Of a DNA stretch of 64,000 bases, positions 46,018 through 54,679 are shown one piece after another. The stretch is taken from positions 1-64,000 of the forward strand of contig CAVYYW010000027.1 in NCBI GenBank assembly GCA_963772845.1, given 5' to 3'. Both the position numbers and the translations under genes were made by a program. The notes beneath the pieces are model-generated. The model saw only the letters and a program-made list of their open reading frames with translations, was not told where the DNA came from and did no database searches. Source of the DNA: CAVYYW01 sp963772845. Its GTDB lineage: Bacteria > Bacillota > Bacilli > Bacillales > Sporolactobacillaceae. How positions within the stretch are numbered: the stretch's first letter is position 1; each line of letters starts with the position of its first letter.

Positions 46018-46802
46018 AAGCTTCTCTTTGAAAACTTTGGCTCCATCAGGGCTACCCCGGCAAGCTTCACTTTTCATTGTCTAGCTATGCCGCACAGCTC
46101 CTCGGGGTCACTTCGAAAGCCCTTCAAAAATGAAAGAGCCATTTTTCGCCCAAATTGTCTAGCTGCGGTTGCCATTCCTTCGGATCCTTCAATTTCCCTT
46201 CAGAGGAAAAGAGCTCCTCTTTGGAAAACCTCCAGGCTCTTTCAGGACTAATCGGGCAACCTCGCTTTTCGCTACTCCAGTCTCTGGGAAAGAAATCTGC
46301 GACCATGTGCTCCTGCGTCTGCTAGACATGCTTCGAAGCGGGATTCCTCGTCGCAATTCGCAGTCGTTCGAGAGGTGATGCTTGTGCTCCTGCGTCTGCT
46401 AGACATGCTTCGAAGCGGGATTCCTCGTCGCAATTCGCAGTCGTTCGAGAGGTGATGCTTGTGCTCCTGCGTCTGCTAGACATGCTTCGAAGCGGGATTC
46501 CTCGTCGCAATTCGCAGTCGTTCGAGAGGTGATGCTTGTGCTCCTGCGTCTGCTAGACATGCTTCGAAGCGGGATTCCTCGTCGCAACTCGTAGTCGTTC
46601 GAGATGTGATGCTCGTGCCTGTCGGAGCTGACATGTGCGGCTCCGCTTTTCTTTGTCTAGTTCCGCTTGCCAGCCCTTCGGTTCCTTCAACTTTCTTCGG
46701 TGGACAAAAAGCGTCCCCCTCAGAAAGTCTCCAGGCTCCATCAGGGCTACCCCGGCAAGCTTCACTTTTCATTGTCTAGCTATGCCGCACAGCTCCTCGG
46801 GG
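46018..46802. repeat. repeat block downstream of hsp20, including a 77-bp tandem
   Basis: No credible gene. Modules: GCCGCACAGCTCCTCGGGG at about 46089 and 46784 (also 63628), CCCTTCGGTTCCTTCAACTT at about 46675 (also 63516), and TGTCTAG edges. The 77-bp unit TGCTCCTGCGTCTGCTAGAC starts at 46308, 46385, 46462 and 46539; the first three are identical as far as I can read. All open frames here repeat the same peptides in both strands and change frame with the period. Confidence 0.9.
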
Positions 46803-47378
46803 TCACTTCGAAAGCCCTTCAAAAATGAAAGAGCCATTTTTTTGGTCTTCCTCCAGTGCCTGTCGGAGCTGACATGTGCGGCTTCGCTTTTCTTCTAATC
46901 CAGTGTGACTGGTTTGGTTTTTCTTTGGGCGTTTTCTTCCTCTTAGTTCGAGAACGCCATGCTGAAAGGAGGCGCGGATCTCTTCAGAAGAAACCATATA
47001 TGGAAGCGTAACCGTTCTTTCAGCCTGGTGAAAGCGGCGTTCTTTATGGAAGTAATGCTGCTGGTCATTTTCAACCGTATGTTCTTGGTGGTCGGTTACT
47101 GAAATATGGACTTTGTCTCCAAAAGCTTCAACCTGGATCCGATCTCGATCAACGCCGGGAAGCTCGGCCTGAATGACCCACTCTCTGGCCGTTTCGTACA
47201 TATCAATAGGAATTGAACGATTAAAGGGATACGTTTTTTGGAAAAAATTGTCCATAGAATGAAGCAGCGAAGATTTGCCGTTTCCCTTAAAGAAGCCGTT
47301 CATCTGCTCCATAATATCGTGCCCAAGAGGGAAAAAAGTTTCTTTGTTATCCGATGGTTTTTCCTTGTTGTCAGCCAT
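46803..47378 (-). CDS. Hsp20/alpha-crystallin small heat-shock protein with repeat-derived C-terminus
   Basis: 191 residues as written. The alpha-crystallin domain runs about 55-155: WVIQAELPGVDRDRIQVEA, VHISVTDHQEH, and the end signature FQHGVLELRGRKRP (A-x-x-x-n-G-v-L). It is an ATP-independent chaperone. Start ATG 47378 has AAGGAGG 8 bases upstream. After NQTSHTG the frame enters a copy of the 46-kb repeat and adds about 31 residues (EEKRSRTCQLRQALEED and on). If the TT in GGATTAGA were a single T, the protein would end at HTG with TAG at the repeat edge, as in gerQ. Confidence 0.88.
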   Translation of the reverse strand: MADNKEKPSDNKETFFPLGHDIMEQMNGFFKGNGKSSLLHSMDNFFQKTYPFNRSIPIDMYETAREWVIQAELPGVDRDRIQVEAFGDKVHISVTDHQEHTVENDQQHYFHKERRFHQAERTVTLPYMVSSEEIRASFQHGVLELRGRKRPKKNQTSHTGLEEKRSRTCQLRQALEEDQKNGSFIFEGLSK

Positions 47379-47517
47379 CGTCATTCCTCCTTAATAGAAA
47401 TAGTCATTTTTATCATATGAGAGAGAATGAAAATGGTCTGGGCGCTTTTCGGAAAAATTGGGAGGGAAAGTGTTTTCAGAGTTGGTGGCAATTATCCTTA
47501 AGACAACGACCTCATAG

Positions 47518-47550
47518 AAAAAAGGCTGCCGAGATCGCTCGACAGCCTTG
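47518..47550 (-). terminator. terminator of the yeeE-like gene
   Basis: On the minus strand AAGGCTGTCGAG and CTCGGCAGCCTT form a stem with one mismatch-type pair and a short loop, followed by TTTTTT. Confidence 0.8.
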
Positions 47551-47569
47551 CATGCTTTATAGTGTAGAC

Positions 47570-48826
47570 TTAGCAAAAATCATCGGAGGATTTTGGCACT
47601 GACATGCCGAAGAGTGGACGCAAATACAAGGACACATAAGTGCCGAGTAGTCCAAAAATCATCCACACATAGCCATGAAGACTGAAAGAAGCAATGCCGC
47701 CAAAGTAGGCACCGATGTTACAGCCAAAGGCTATTCTTGAGCCATACCCCATCAGAATACCGCCGATAATCGCAGCCAAGAGGCGGCGCATCGGAATTTT
47801 TTTCAGAAGGAAGACGCCTCCAAGCGTTGATGCGGCAAACGCACCGATTATAACGCCAAAATCAAGATTGGTCGTGGTATCAACAAAAATTGATTGGTGC
47901 AGGGACTGAGCATTCGCTCCTGACCAATATCCCCAGGATGCGACGTTAATGCCTGCTGCACTTGCAACCTTTGATCCCCAAAGGGCAAAAGCAGATGTGA
48001 TGCCCCATGGTGCGTTTCGAGTCATCAGCACAATGGCATTCAGCACAGCGAGAACAACAGCGGCTGTGAAAATTGGCCATGAGCCGCGCAGCACTCGTGC
48101 CCAGCCTGAAGTAGTAGGGACCATTGCTCTTTTAGGCGGGCGCTTTTTCTTTTCAACAGCAAGAGTGATCCAGGTGATGGCTCCAAATATGATCATTTGA
48201 AGCACCCAGCCGCCAAACCAGCCAAGTCCTGTGCTTTGTGCTAAAGAAATTGGCCCGAAGTGGGGCATATCCTGTGTCCAAAAGTTAAAATGCCAAGCGC
48301 CTAATACGGATCCGACAATAAAAGCGAGCAGGGTAATAAACATTTCTGATCTCCCGCCACCTACGGCATAAAGGGTACCTGATGCACACCCGCCGCCAAG
48401 CTGCATGCCGATTCCGAACAGGAAGGAGCCAACAACAACGCTGGTCCCGACCGGTGACACATAGCCTTGAGGATGGCCGCCAAAGAAGCTAAAGCCTGTA
48501 GATAAAATGATGGCAAACAGCGTACTGGCAACGGCCAGCATCAGCATATGAGAACGAATTGCCTGACCATTCCCAACTGACATCATCTGCCTGAATGCTG
48601 ATGTAAAACCGAATCTCGCGTGAAACAGAGTAAAGCCGAGGGCTAAACCAAGCCAAAGCAGGAGTCCCTGTTTGAAACCGCCGATGGAAATACTGACAAT
48701 ACTTAATATGATGCCGATAATTATTGCAATAACAACAAGGATTTTCTGTGGAGCTCCCAGTTTGTTAGAGTCTGCAGCAGAAGCTGATTTATGTTCAGAT
48801 GCAGTGTTTGAAGAAGACATGTTCAT
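47570..48826 (-). CDS. YeeE/YedE-family transporter (thiosulfate/sulfur uptake)
   Basis: 418 residues with about 10-12 membrane spans in two similar halves. Each half has a conserved Cys motif: GIGMQLGGGCASGTLYAVGG and RIAFGCNIGAYFGGIAS; in the YeeE structure such Cys relay thiosulfate through the membrane. Ser-rich cytosolic N-terminus (about 25 residues). AAGGAGG is 7 bases before the ATG. No TusA-like partner lies next to it. Substrate assigned by family only. Confidence 0.86.
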   Translation of the reverse strand: MNMSSSNTASEHKSASAADSNKLGAPQKILVVIAIIIGIILSIVSISIGGFKQGLLLWLGLALGFTLFHARFGFTSAFRQMMSVGNGQAIRSHMLMLAVASTLFAIILSTGFSFFGGHPQGYVSPVGTSVVVGSFLFGIGMQLGGGCASGTLYAVGGGRSEMFITLLAFIVGSVLGAWHFNFWTQDMPHFGPISLAQSTGLGWFGGWVLQMIIFGAITWITLAVEKKKRPPKRAMVPTTSGWARVLRGSWPIFTAAVVLAVLNAIVLMTRNAPWGITSAFALWGSKVASAAGINVASWGYWSGANAQSLHQSIFVDTTTNLDFGVIIGAFAASTLGGVFLLKKIPMRRLLAAIIGGILMGYGSRIAFGCNIGAYFGGIASFSLHGYVWMIFGLLGTYVSLYLRPLFGMSVPKSSDDFC

Positions 48827-48921
48827 CTTTCATCCTCCTTATTCAGATAAGATTTGTTGGAATTAAACTCTTCTTATCCTACAACAGGATGGATTAATTT
48901 TAAAACATTTTGCTTATGCCA

Positions 48922-49542
48922 TTAATAAGCGATGCCGACCCGTTTAAAATGGTAGCTTTCATCTGAAAGCTGGCGGTAAACAAAGTCTGCAGCATCGCAG
49001 ACACTAATCTGCTCTCCATGCATGGGAAGATAGTTCGCCTCAACACGGTAACGGCCTTCTGGTTCACCATCCGGAAGGTAGGTAGGGCAAACCACCGTCC
49101 AGTCCAACTCACTGTTTTTAAGCAGTTCAAACGATTTTCGATGTTCTTCTGCTGCTCTTGTCAGCCTTCTTTTTGACTCATCTGTTTGAAAACGGTATTT
49201 CGTCTCATCCTGTCTGCTTGTCAAAATGCCGGCTGTCCCGACACTGATTATACGTGAAATGCCTTCGTGCCTCATTGAACGTATGATATTCGGCATGGCC
49301 AGTGATAGCGTTTCCCCGCCATCCGTACTGAGTGCACTGATCACTGCATCGTGCCCAGGCATGACCTCATCAAGATCCGATTGGTTAAGGACATCCCCTT
49401 TAAAGAGGGTTAAAGAGCCGGATTCAATGGAAAGCTTATCAGGATTTCTTACAAAAGCAGTAACCTGATAGCCATCCTTAAGCGCCCGTCTGGTGATTTC
49501 GCTTCCCACACGGCCAGAAGCTCCAAGAATAAGCAGTTTCAT
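48922..49542 (-). CDS. atypical SDR, NAD(P)H-binding protein (YwnB-like)
   Basis: 206 residues. N-terminal Rossmann motif LILGASGRVGSEITRRALKD, then VTAFVRNPDKL (NADP-type Arg), GDVLNQSDLDEVMPGHDAVI and a C-terminal WTVVCPTYL. This is the NAD(P)-binding NmrA/flavin-reductase-like group; YwnB of B. subtilis is similar. Function not established. AGGAGG precedes the ATG. Probably monocistronic. Confidence 0.83.
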   Translation of the reverse strand: MKLLILGASGRVGSEITRRALKDGYQVTAFVRNPDKLSIESGSLTLFKGDVLNQSDLDEVMPGHDAVISALSTDGGETLSLAMPNIIRSMRHEGISRIISVGTAGILTSRQDETKYRFQTDESKRRLTRAAEEHRKSFELLKNSELDWTVVCPTYLPDGEPEGRYRVEANYLPMHGEQISVCDAADFVYRQLSDESYHFKRVGIAY

Positions 49543-49638
49543 AAATAGCCTCCTTACAACATCATGATTCTACAAGTGATCATTCAAGAATATCTTTAGT
49601 TTAACATCAAATTTTTTTAAGGGTAAAACCCATTTTTA

Positions 49639-49664
49639 GTTTTTAAAAATAAAAAATGGGGAAT
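49639..49664 (+). promoter_or_regulatory. candidate sigma-B promoter of the DUF4383 gene
   Basis: GTTTTT (49639-49644), 14-base spacer, GGGAAT (49659-49664), close to the general-stress sigma-B pattern GTTTAA-N13-15-GGGTAT. Lies 44 bases before the gene start. Confidence 0.5.
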
Positions 49665-49708
49665 TAAGAACTATATCTCAGTAGTCAAATTGAGAAGGAG
49701 AGAAAAAC

Positions 49709-50059
49709 ATGGCTAAAACAGTAGCAAAAGTATTAGGTATTATTTTTATTATCTTAGGAATCGTTGGCTTTTTTATTCAATTCGATAATTTTTTCTCGCT
49801 TACGGTAACACACGATATCGTGCATTTGGTATCAGGTATTATTCTTCTCGCTGCAAGCGGATCAGAAGCAACAGCAGCTCTCTGGTCAAAAATCGTCGGT
49901 ATTATCTATGCGGTCGTTTTCATCATTGGGTTGTTCACAAACCACATTGCCGGCATCAACCTGCTTCCGGCTGATGATGTGCTTCACTTAATTATTGTGG
50001 CAGTGCTTTTATATGCGGGCTTCCGTTCAGGAGCTTCTACCGCATCAAGAGCTGCGTAA
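49709..50059 (+). CDS. DUF4383 small membrane protein
   Basis: 116 residues with four membrane spans (VLGIIFIILGIVGFFI; HDIVHLVSGIILLAAS; IVGIIYAVVFIIGLFT; VLHLIIVAVLLYAGF). The His in HDIVHL and DDVLHL are conserved in this family, whose role is unknown; it has been seen mostly as a stress-type envelope protein. GAAGGAGAG precedes the ATG. Single gene with its own terminator; a sigma-B-like promoter lies upstream. Confidence 0.85.
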   Translation: MAKTVAKVLGIIFIILGIVGFFIQFDNFFSLTVTHDIVHLVSGIILLAASGSEATAALWSKIVGIIYAVVFIIGLFTNHIAGINLLPADDVLHLIIVAVLLYAGFRSGASTASRAA

Positions 50060-50073
50060 TTAAGCTTTACCGC

Positions 50074-50134
50074 AAAATAAAGACCGGATCTCTCCGCTGC
50101 TATGCAGTGAACTGAACCGGTCGTTTATTTTGTT
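50074..50134 (+). terminator. terminator of the DUF4383 gene
   Basis: AAAATAAAGACCGG pairs with CCGGTCGTTTATTTT around an inner hairpin. Confidence 0.78.
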
Positions 50135-50249
50135 TAAAAAAGAAGATTGTTTTAATAGAACGAATATTTTATCTTTTGCTCCTTAAGGACAACCCATGTA
50201 TAATAACTGAATAGCAATCAACTGCATAGCAAATCCTCATCAAACCAAC

Positions 50250-50491
50250 AGATGGGGTAGAGGTCGCGGTTTTTAATAGTAGGGCGCTGAGACGATGGAT
50301 GTCTTTGAAGCTGCCTGAAAGGATCAACCGCCGAAGTCTGGACAGGTATCCACACCTGACAGGCTGGGGCTGTTCCCAAACAGGGGCAGAACTGTCACAT
50401 GGAGTATTTTTTCCATGTGTTGAGCTATCGATGGAAGGTCTGGATGGGGCTTTTTTCTGCCATCGTGTCGAGCATTCGCGATGGTTTTTTT
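50250..50491 (+). promoter_or_regulatory. lysine riboswitch (L box) with downstream terminator
   Basis: Aptamer about 50253-50400. Conserved L-box blocks appear in order: GTAGAGGTCGCGG, GAAGCTGCCTGAAAGGATCA, CGCCGAAGTC, GGCTGGGGCTG, and CAGGGGCAGAACTGTCA. After it, ACATGG ... CCATGT can pair, and a terminator stem CCATCG / CGATGG with eight T's lies at 50460-50491. Lysine binding should favour termination and so shut off the downstream permease. The aptamer is a clear match by eye; the switch to the terminator is inferred from the family. Confidence 0.93.
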
Positions 50492-50537
50492 AATTCCCTT
50501 TTTACCTTCCATAAGTCGAATCGAAAGGAAGAGATTT

Positions 50538-52001
50538 ATGGATCAGCAGCAAAGAACAGACAGCAGTGCAGCAACAGGGACTTCTTTAAAAAGAGGGCTT
50601 AAATCACGGCATATGACGATGATCGCTTTAGGAGGCGCTATTGGCACAGGGTTATTCCTTGCAAGCGGCACCGCGATTCACTCAGCAGGACCAGGAGGCG
50701 CTTTGCTCGCCTATGGGATTATTGGCATCATGGTGTTTTTCTTAATGACAAGTCTTGGAGAACTGGCTTCTTATATGCCAACAAGCGGTTCGTTCAGTAC
50801 GTACGCAACCCGGTTCATTGACCCGGCGTTAGGATTCGCTCTTGGCTGGAATTACTGGTACAACTGGGCCATCACGCTTGCAGCAGAGCTTTCTGCAGCA
50901 ACGCTTGTGATGAAGTTTTGGTTCCCGCATACACCTTCTATATTATGGAGCGGAATATTTCTTCTGCTTATCTTTGGACTCAATGTATTATCTGTAAAAG
51001 GATACGGCGAGTCAGAATATTGGTTCGCTATAATTAAAGTCGCTACCGTCATCATTTTCATTATTGTTGGCTTGCTGATGCTTATTGGCATCCTGCATGG
51101 CGAGACGAGAGGCTTCGGCAACTTTACCAGAGGCGATGCCCCTTTTCATGGCGGTCTTTTAGCGGCCTTTGGTGTTTTCCTGGCTGCGGGCTTTTCTTTT
51201 CAAGGAACAGAATTGCTAGGAGTCAGTGCCGGTGAAAGCGAGGACCCTGCTAAAAATGTTCCAAAAGCGGTACGCAGTATATTCTGGAGGATTCTATTAT
51301 TCTATATTTTTGCCATTCTAATTATCGGATTAATTATTCCTTATACAAGCCCAAACCTTGCAAGCGATAATGTGCTGGTCAGCCCCTTCACTCTTGTTTT
51401 CAAGCATGCGGGTCTCGCCATTGCTGCTTCCGTGATGAACGCAGTCATTTTAACTGCCGTCTTATCCGCGGGCAATTCGGGATTATACGCATCCACAAGA
51501 ATGCTGTATGCTCTGGCGCGGGAAGGAAAGGCTCCGAAGTTTCTAGGGTTTGTTAATCAGCGCGGAATTCCAATCTATGCTTTGCTGATTACCACAGCAG
51601 TGGGGATGCTTGCGTTCTTAGCATCACTATTCGGGGATGGGGCCGTCTACATTTGGCTTCTAAATGCCTCAGGGATGTCCGGATTCATTGCATGGCTCGG
51701 GATTGCGGTCAGCCATTACCGCTTTAGAAAAGCTTATCTTCATCAGGGGCATGATCTGAAAAATCTTCCGTATCGTGCAAAATGGTTTCCGTTCGGACCG
51801 ATTTTTGCTTTTCTGGTTTGTTTAGTTGTCGTTATTGGACAGAACTACCAGGCGTTTATGACAGGAGCGATCGACTGGAAAGGGATTGTGGTTTCATATA
51901 TTGGGCTCCCGCTGTTTTTAATCGTGTGGTTCAGTTATAAGTGGTCTAAAAAAACAAAACTGCTGTCCCTTGATCAATGTGATGTCACACCCCATGAATA
52001 A
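50538..52001 (+). CDS. lysine-type amino acid permease under L-box control (LysP/YvsH-like)
   Basis: 487 residues, 12 membrane spans, APC superfamily AAT group: LKSRHMTMIALGGAIGTGLF at the first span, ELASYMPTSGSFSTYATRF, and the conserved FGDGAVYIWLLNASGMSGFI. The lysine riboswitch in its leader makes lysine the likely substrate. ATG 50538 has GAAAGGAAGAG upstream and lies after the riboswitch terminator; an in-frame earlier start would lie within the terminator. A close paralogue follows. Confidence 0.92.
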   Translation: MDQQQRTDSSAATGTSLKRGLKSRHMTMIALGGAIGTGLFLASGTAIHSAGPGGALLAYGIIGIMVFFLMTSLGELASYMPTSGSFSTYATRFIDPALGFALGWNYWYNWAITLAAELSAATLVMKFWFPHTPSILWSGIFLLLIFGLNVLSVKGYGESEYWFAIIKVATVIIFIIVGLLMLIGILHGETRGFGNFTRGDAPFHGGLLAAFGVFLAAGFSFQGTELLGVSAGESEDPAKNVPKAVRSIFWRILLFYIFAILIIGLIIPYTSPNLASDNVLVSPFTLVFKHAGLAIAASVMNAVILTAVLSAGNSGLYASTRMLYALAREGKAPKFLGFVNQRGIPIYALLITTAVGMLAFLASLFGDGAVYIWLLNASGMSGFIAWLGIAVSHYRFRKAYLHQGHDLKNLPYRAKWFPFGPIFAFLVCLVVVIGQNYQAFMTGAIDWKGIVVSYIGLPLFLIVWFSYKWSKKTKLLSLDQCDVTPHE

Positions 52002-52028
52002 GTAATTATTAAGATAAACGATAAGTGA

Positions 52029-52057
52029 TAGACAATCGCATCAAGGGTTATTATAAT
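52029..52057 (+). promoter_or_regulatory. promoter of the second permease
   Basis: TAGACA (52029-52034), 17-base spacer, TATAAT (52052-52057). No L-box features lie between it and the gene. Confidence 0.65.
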
Positions 52058-52155
52058 TTAAATAGTCAATTTTCAAAAAACTCTTATCTTCCTTTATCTG
52101 GAATTTAAGAAGGCAACCGGAATAATAGAATGTTTCTAAACGAGGAGTGAGAGAT

Positions 52156-53622
52156 GTGAAACCGGAAAAAGGAGCAACAGTAACAGATCCAAACGGATTG
52201 CAAAGGGGTCTGAAAGCACGGCATCTAACAATGATATCACTTGGAGGCGCAATCGGGACCGGTCTGTTTCTTGGGAGCGGCGCAGCCATTCATACGGCTG
52301 GTCCAGGCGGAGCGCTTACCGCATATATCATTATCGGCATCATGGTGTACTTCATTATGACGAGCTTGGGGGAGCTTGCTTCATTTATGCCTGTCAGCGG
52401 CTCCTTCAGTACGTATGCCACCCGTTTTATTGATCCGGCACTTGGCTTCGCATTAGGCTGGAATTATTGGTACAGCTGGGCAATTACGCTTGCAGCTGAA
52501 TTATCTGCATCAACGCTTGTCATGAAATTTTGGTTTCCTGACACACCCTCTCTTTTATGGAGCGGACTCTTTCTGCTAATCATATTTCTTTTGAATTATT
52601 TATCCGTAAAAGGTTATGGAGAAGGGGAATACTGGTTTTCCTTTATCAAGGTAGCCACGATTATCATCTTTATTATCGTTGGTATCTTAATGATTATCGG
52701 TGTGTTTAATGGAAAAGCGATAGGATTTCAGAATTTGACCGTTAAAAATGCTCCGTTTAGCGGAGGGTTTCTTGCTACTCTCAGTATCTTCTTGGCTGCA
52801 GGCTTCTCTTTTCAAGGAACTGAAATTGTTGGGGTTGCCGCAGGAGAAAGTGAAAATCCAAGAAAAACGGTTCCAAAAGCAGTCCGAACCATCTTTTGGC
52901 GTATTCTGCTCTTTTATGTTCTCGCCATTCTTGTCATTGGCCTGATCATTCCTTACACAAACAGTTCACTGGAAAGCGACAGCATACTCGTGAGTCCGTT
53001 TACCTTGGTCTTTAAAAAGGCAGGTCTTGCATTTGCAGCCTCAGTCATGAACGCCGTTATCTTAACAGCGGTGCTGTCTGCCGGTAATTCAAGTCTCTAT
53101 GCTTCAACCAGAATGCTCTATGCAATGGCGAAAGACGGCCAGGCTCCTAAATTTCTTGCAAAACTTAATAAACGCGGCATACCGATCGGAGCACTCCTTA
53201 TAACAACATTTGTAGGAATGTTAGCCTTCCTGGCTTCCATCTTCGGCGACGGTGCGATTTATATCTGGTTATTAAATGCTTCAGGAGTCACAGGGTTTAT
53301 TTTCTGGCTCGGTATTGCAATGAGCCATTATCGGTTCAGAAAAGCCTTCGTCGCTCAAGGGCGTTCGCTGGATGAACTGCCATACAAAGCAAAATGGTAT
53401 CCGTTCGGACCGATTTTCGCGATCGTGGTTTGTCTTATAGTCATCCTTGCACAGGATTATCAAGCCTTTTTAAACAGCCATATCGACTGGATGAGTCTTG
53501 CTGTCGCTTATTTAGGCATTCCGCTGTTCCTTGTTATGTGGCTTGGTTATAAATTTATTAAAAAGACAAAAGTCGTTCCGCTTCAAGAATGTGAACTTGA
53601 TGCTGAAGAATATAACGACTGA
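52156..53622 (+). CDS. amino acid permease, paralogue of the preceding gene
   Basis: 488 residues, 12 spans, closely similar throughout to the L-box permease (LKARHLTMISLGGAIGTGLF, ELASFMPVSGSFSTYATRF, FGDGAIYIWLLNASGVTGFI), so it arose by tandem duplication. GTG 52156 follows GAGGAG; a GTG 9 bases earlier overlaps it. It has its own promoter and no riboswitch, so the two copies are probably expressed under different conditions or differ in substrate. Ends with a short terminator. Confidence 0.9.
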   Translation: MKPEKGATVTDPNGLQRGLKARHLTMISLGGAIGTGLFLGSGAAIHTAGPGGALTAYIIIGIMVYFIMTSLGELASFMPVSGSFSTYATRFIDPALGFALGWNYWYSWAITLAAELSASTLVMKFWFPDTPSLLWSGLFLLIIFLLNYLSVKGYGEGEYWFSFIKVATIIIFIIVGILMIIGVFNGKAIGFQNLTVKNAPFSGGFLATLSIFLAAGFSFQGTEIVGVAAGESENPRKTVPKAVRTIFWRILLFYVLAILVIGLIIPYTNSSLESDSILVSPFTLVFKKAGLAFAASVMNAVILTAVLSAGNSSLYASTRMLYAMAKDGQAPKFLAKLNKRGIPIGALLITTFVGMLAFLASIFGDGAIYIWLLNASGVTGFIFWLGIAMSHYRFRKAFVAQGRSLDELPYKAKWYPFGPIFAIVVCLIVILAQDYQAFLNSHIDWMSLAVAYLGIPLFLVMWLGYKFIKKTKVVPLQECELDAEEYND

Positions 53623-53631
53623 TCTTAGGAG

Positions 53632-53668
53632 AGAGGTGCCAAACCCTTTGGGGCGAGGCACCTTTCTT
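53632..53668 (+). terminator. terminator of the second permease
   Basis: GAGGTGCC and GGCACCTTTCTT form the stem (AGGTGCC 53634-53640, GGCACCT 53657-53663). Confidence 0.75.
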
Positions 53669-53695
53669 AAGTTATAACGGACAAACAGATATAAT
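53667..53695 (+). promoter_or_regulatory. possible promoter of the hydroxyacid dehydrogenase gene
   Basis: TTAAGT (53667-53672), 17-base spacer, perfect TATAAT (53690-53695). The -35 is weak. Confidence 0.4.
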
Positions 53696-53749
53696 AATGA
53701 GTAAGGATTTATAATGAAAGTCTTTGAAGAAGAGGAGCGGATGTTCATC

Positions 53750-54631
53750 ATGGCACAGCAAAAGATTATCGGTTTCGCAGGCACAGGTGTGATGGGTCAG
53801 GGAATGGTCAGGAATCTGCTTGGAGCAGGTTACCGGGTCAATGTTTTTAATCGCACAAAACAAAAGGCTCTGCCATTAATTGAAGAAGGCGCTTCATGGT
53901 TTGATACGGTAAAAGGCCTTGCTTCACATTCGGATATTATCATCACTATGCTTGGTTATCCTGAGGATGTGGAATCCGTTTATTTTGATAACGGGGTTCT
54001 TGACCATGCGAAAGAAGGCACGGTTTTAATCGATATGACCACATCTTCGCCACAATTAGCCGCAAAAATTAGTAAACACGCAAAGGAAAAAGGTCTTGCC
54101 GCTCTGGATGCACCCGTGTCGGGAGGCGATATCGGGGCTAAAAACGGTACGCTCTCTATCATGGCAGGCGGAGACGAAACGATTTTTGAAGACGTGCTTC
54201 CCGTCCTTGAAACAATGGGGAAAGAAGTGGTTTATCAGGGCAAGGCAGGCTCTGGCCAGCATACGAAAATGTGTAACCAGATCACAATTGCATCGAATAT
54301 GATGGGAGTCTGTGAATCTCTGTTGTATGCCAAAAAAGCGGGCCTTGATGAGAAAACGGTGCTGAGAAGCATTACAGGCGGCGCAGCTGGAAGCTGGTCA
54401 TTAACAAATCTGGCACCAAGAATTCTGGATGAGGATTTTGCTCCCGGGTTCTATGTAAAGCATTTCATCAAAGACATGAAAATCGCTTTTGAGTCAGCAA
54501 AGGAAATGGGGATGAAGGCTCCCGGGCTCGAACTAAGCCTCTCGCTTTATGAAGAGCTTGCTGAAATGGGCCAGGAAAACGCAGGCACGCAAGCGCTTTA
54601 TGAACTTTACGAAAAGAAAATGCAAAGCTGA
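53750..54631 (+). CDS. beta-hydroxyacid dehydrogenase, 3-hydroxyisobutyrate type (YkwC-like)
   Basis: 293 residues. NAD(P) site IIGFAGTGVMGQGMVRNLL, substrate motif DAPVSGGDIGAKNGTLSIM, catalytic Lys in GSGQHTKMCNQ, and C-terminal KDMKIAFESAKEMG. The Arg in FNRT suggests NADP. The family oxidises or reduces 3-hydroxyisobutyrate, tartronate semialdehyde or similar acids; which one is unclear. Start ATG 53750 is chosen to match family length and the predicted transcript start; ATGs at 53741 and 53714 are in frame. Confidence 0.88.
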   Translation: MAQQKIIGFAGTGVMGQGMVRNLLGAGYRVNVFNRTKQKALPLIEEGASWFDTVKGLASHSDIIITMLGYPEDVESVYFDNGVLDHAKEGTVLIDMTTSSPQLAAKISKHAKEKGLAALDAPVSGGDIGAKNGTLSIMAGGDETIFEDVLPVLETMGKEVVYQGKAGSGQHTKMCNQITIASNMMGVCESLLYAKKAGLDEKTVLRSITGGAAGSWSLTNLAPRILDEDFAPGFYVKHFIKDMKIAFESAKEMGMKAPGLELSLSLYEELAEMGQENAGTQALYELYEKKMQS

Positions 54632-54643
54632 TTTTTGGCAAGA

Positions 54644-54677
54644 AACAGGCTGTCGAGACATCTCGACAGCTTGTTTT
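54644..54677 (+). terminator. terminator of the dehydrogenase gene
   Basis: AACAGGCTGTCGAGA (54644-54658) pairs with TCTCGACAGCTTGTT (54661-54675), two-base loop, T-rich end. Confidence 0.87.
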
Positions 54678-54679
54678 GC

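Noticed and set aside
46322..46772. Identical 62-codon minus-strand frames every 77 bp
   Set aside because: Products of the 77-bp tandem repeat; period is not a multiple of three and no start signals are present.
52001..52155. Second L box before the paralogous permease
   Set aside because: The region is too short and has none of the conserved L-box blocks.
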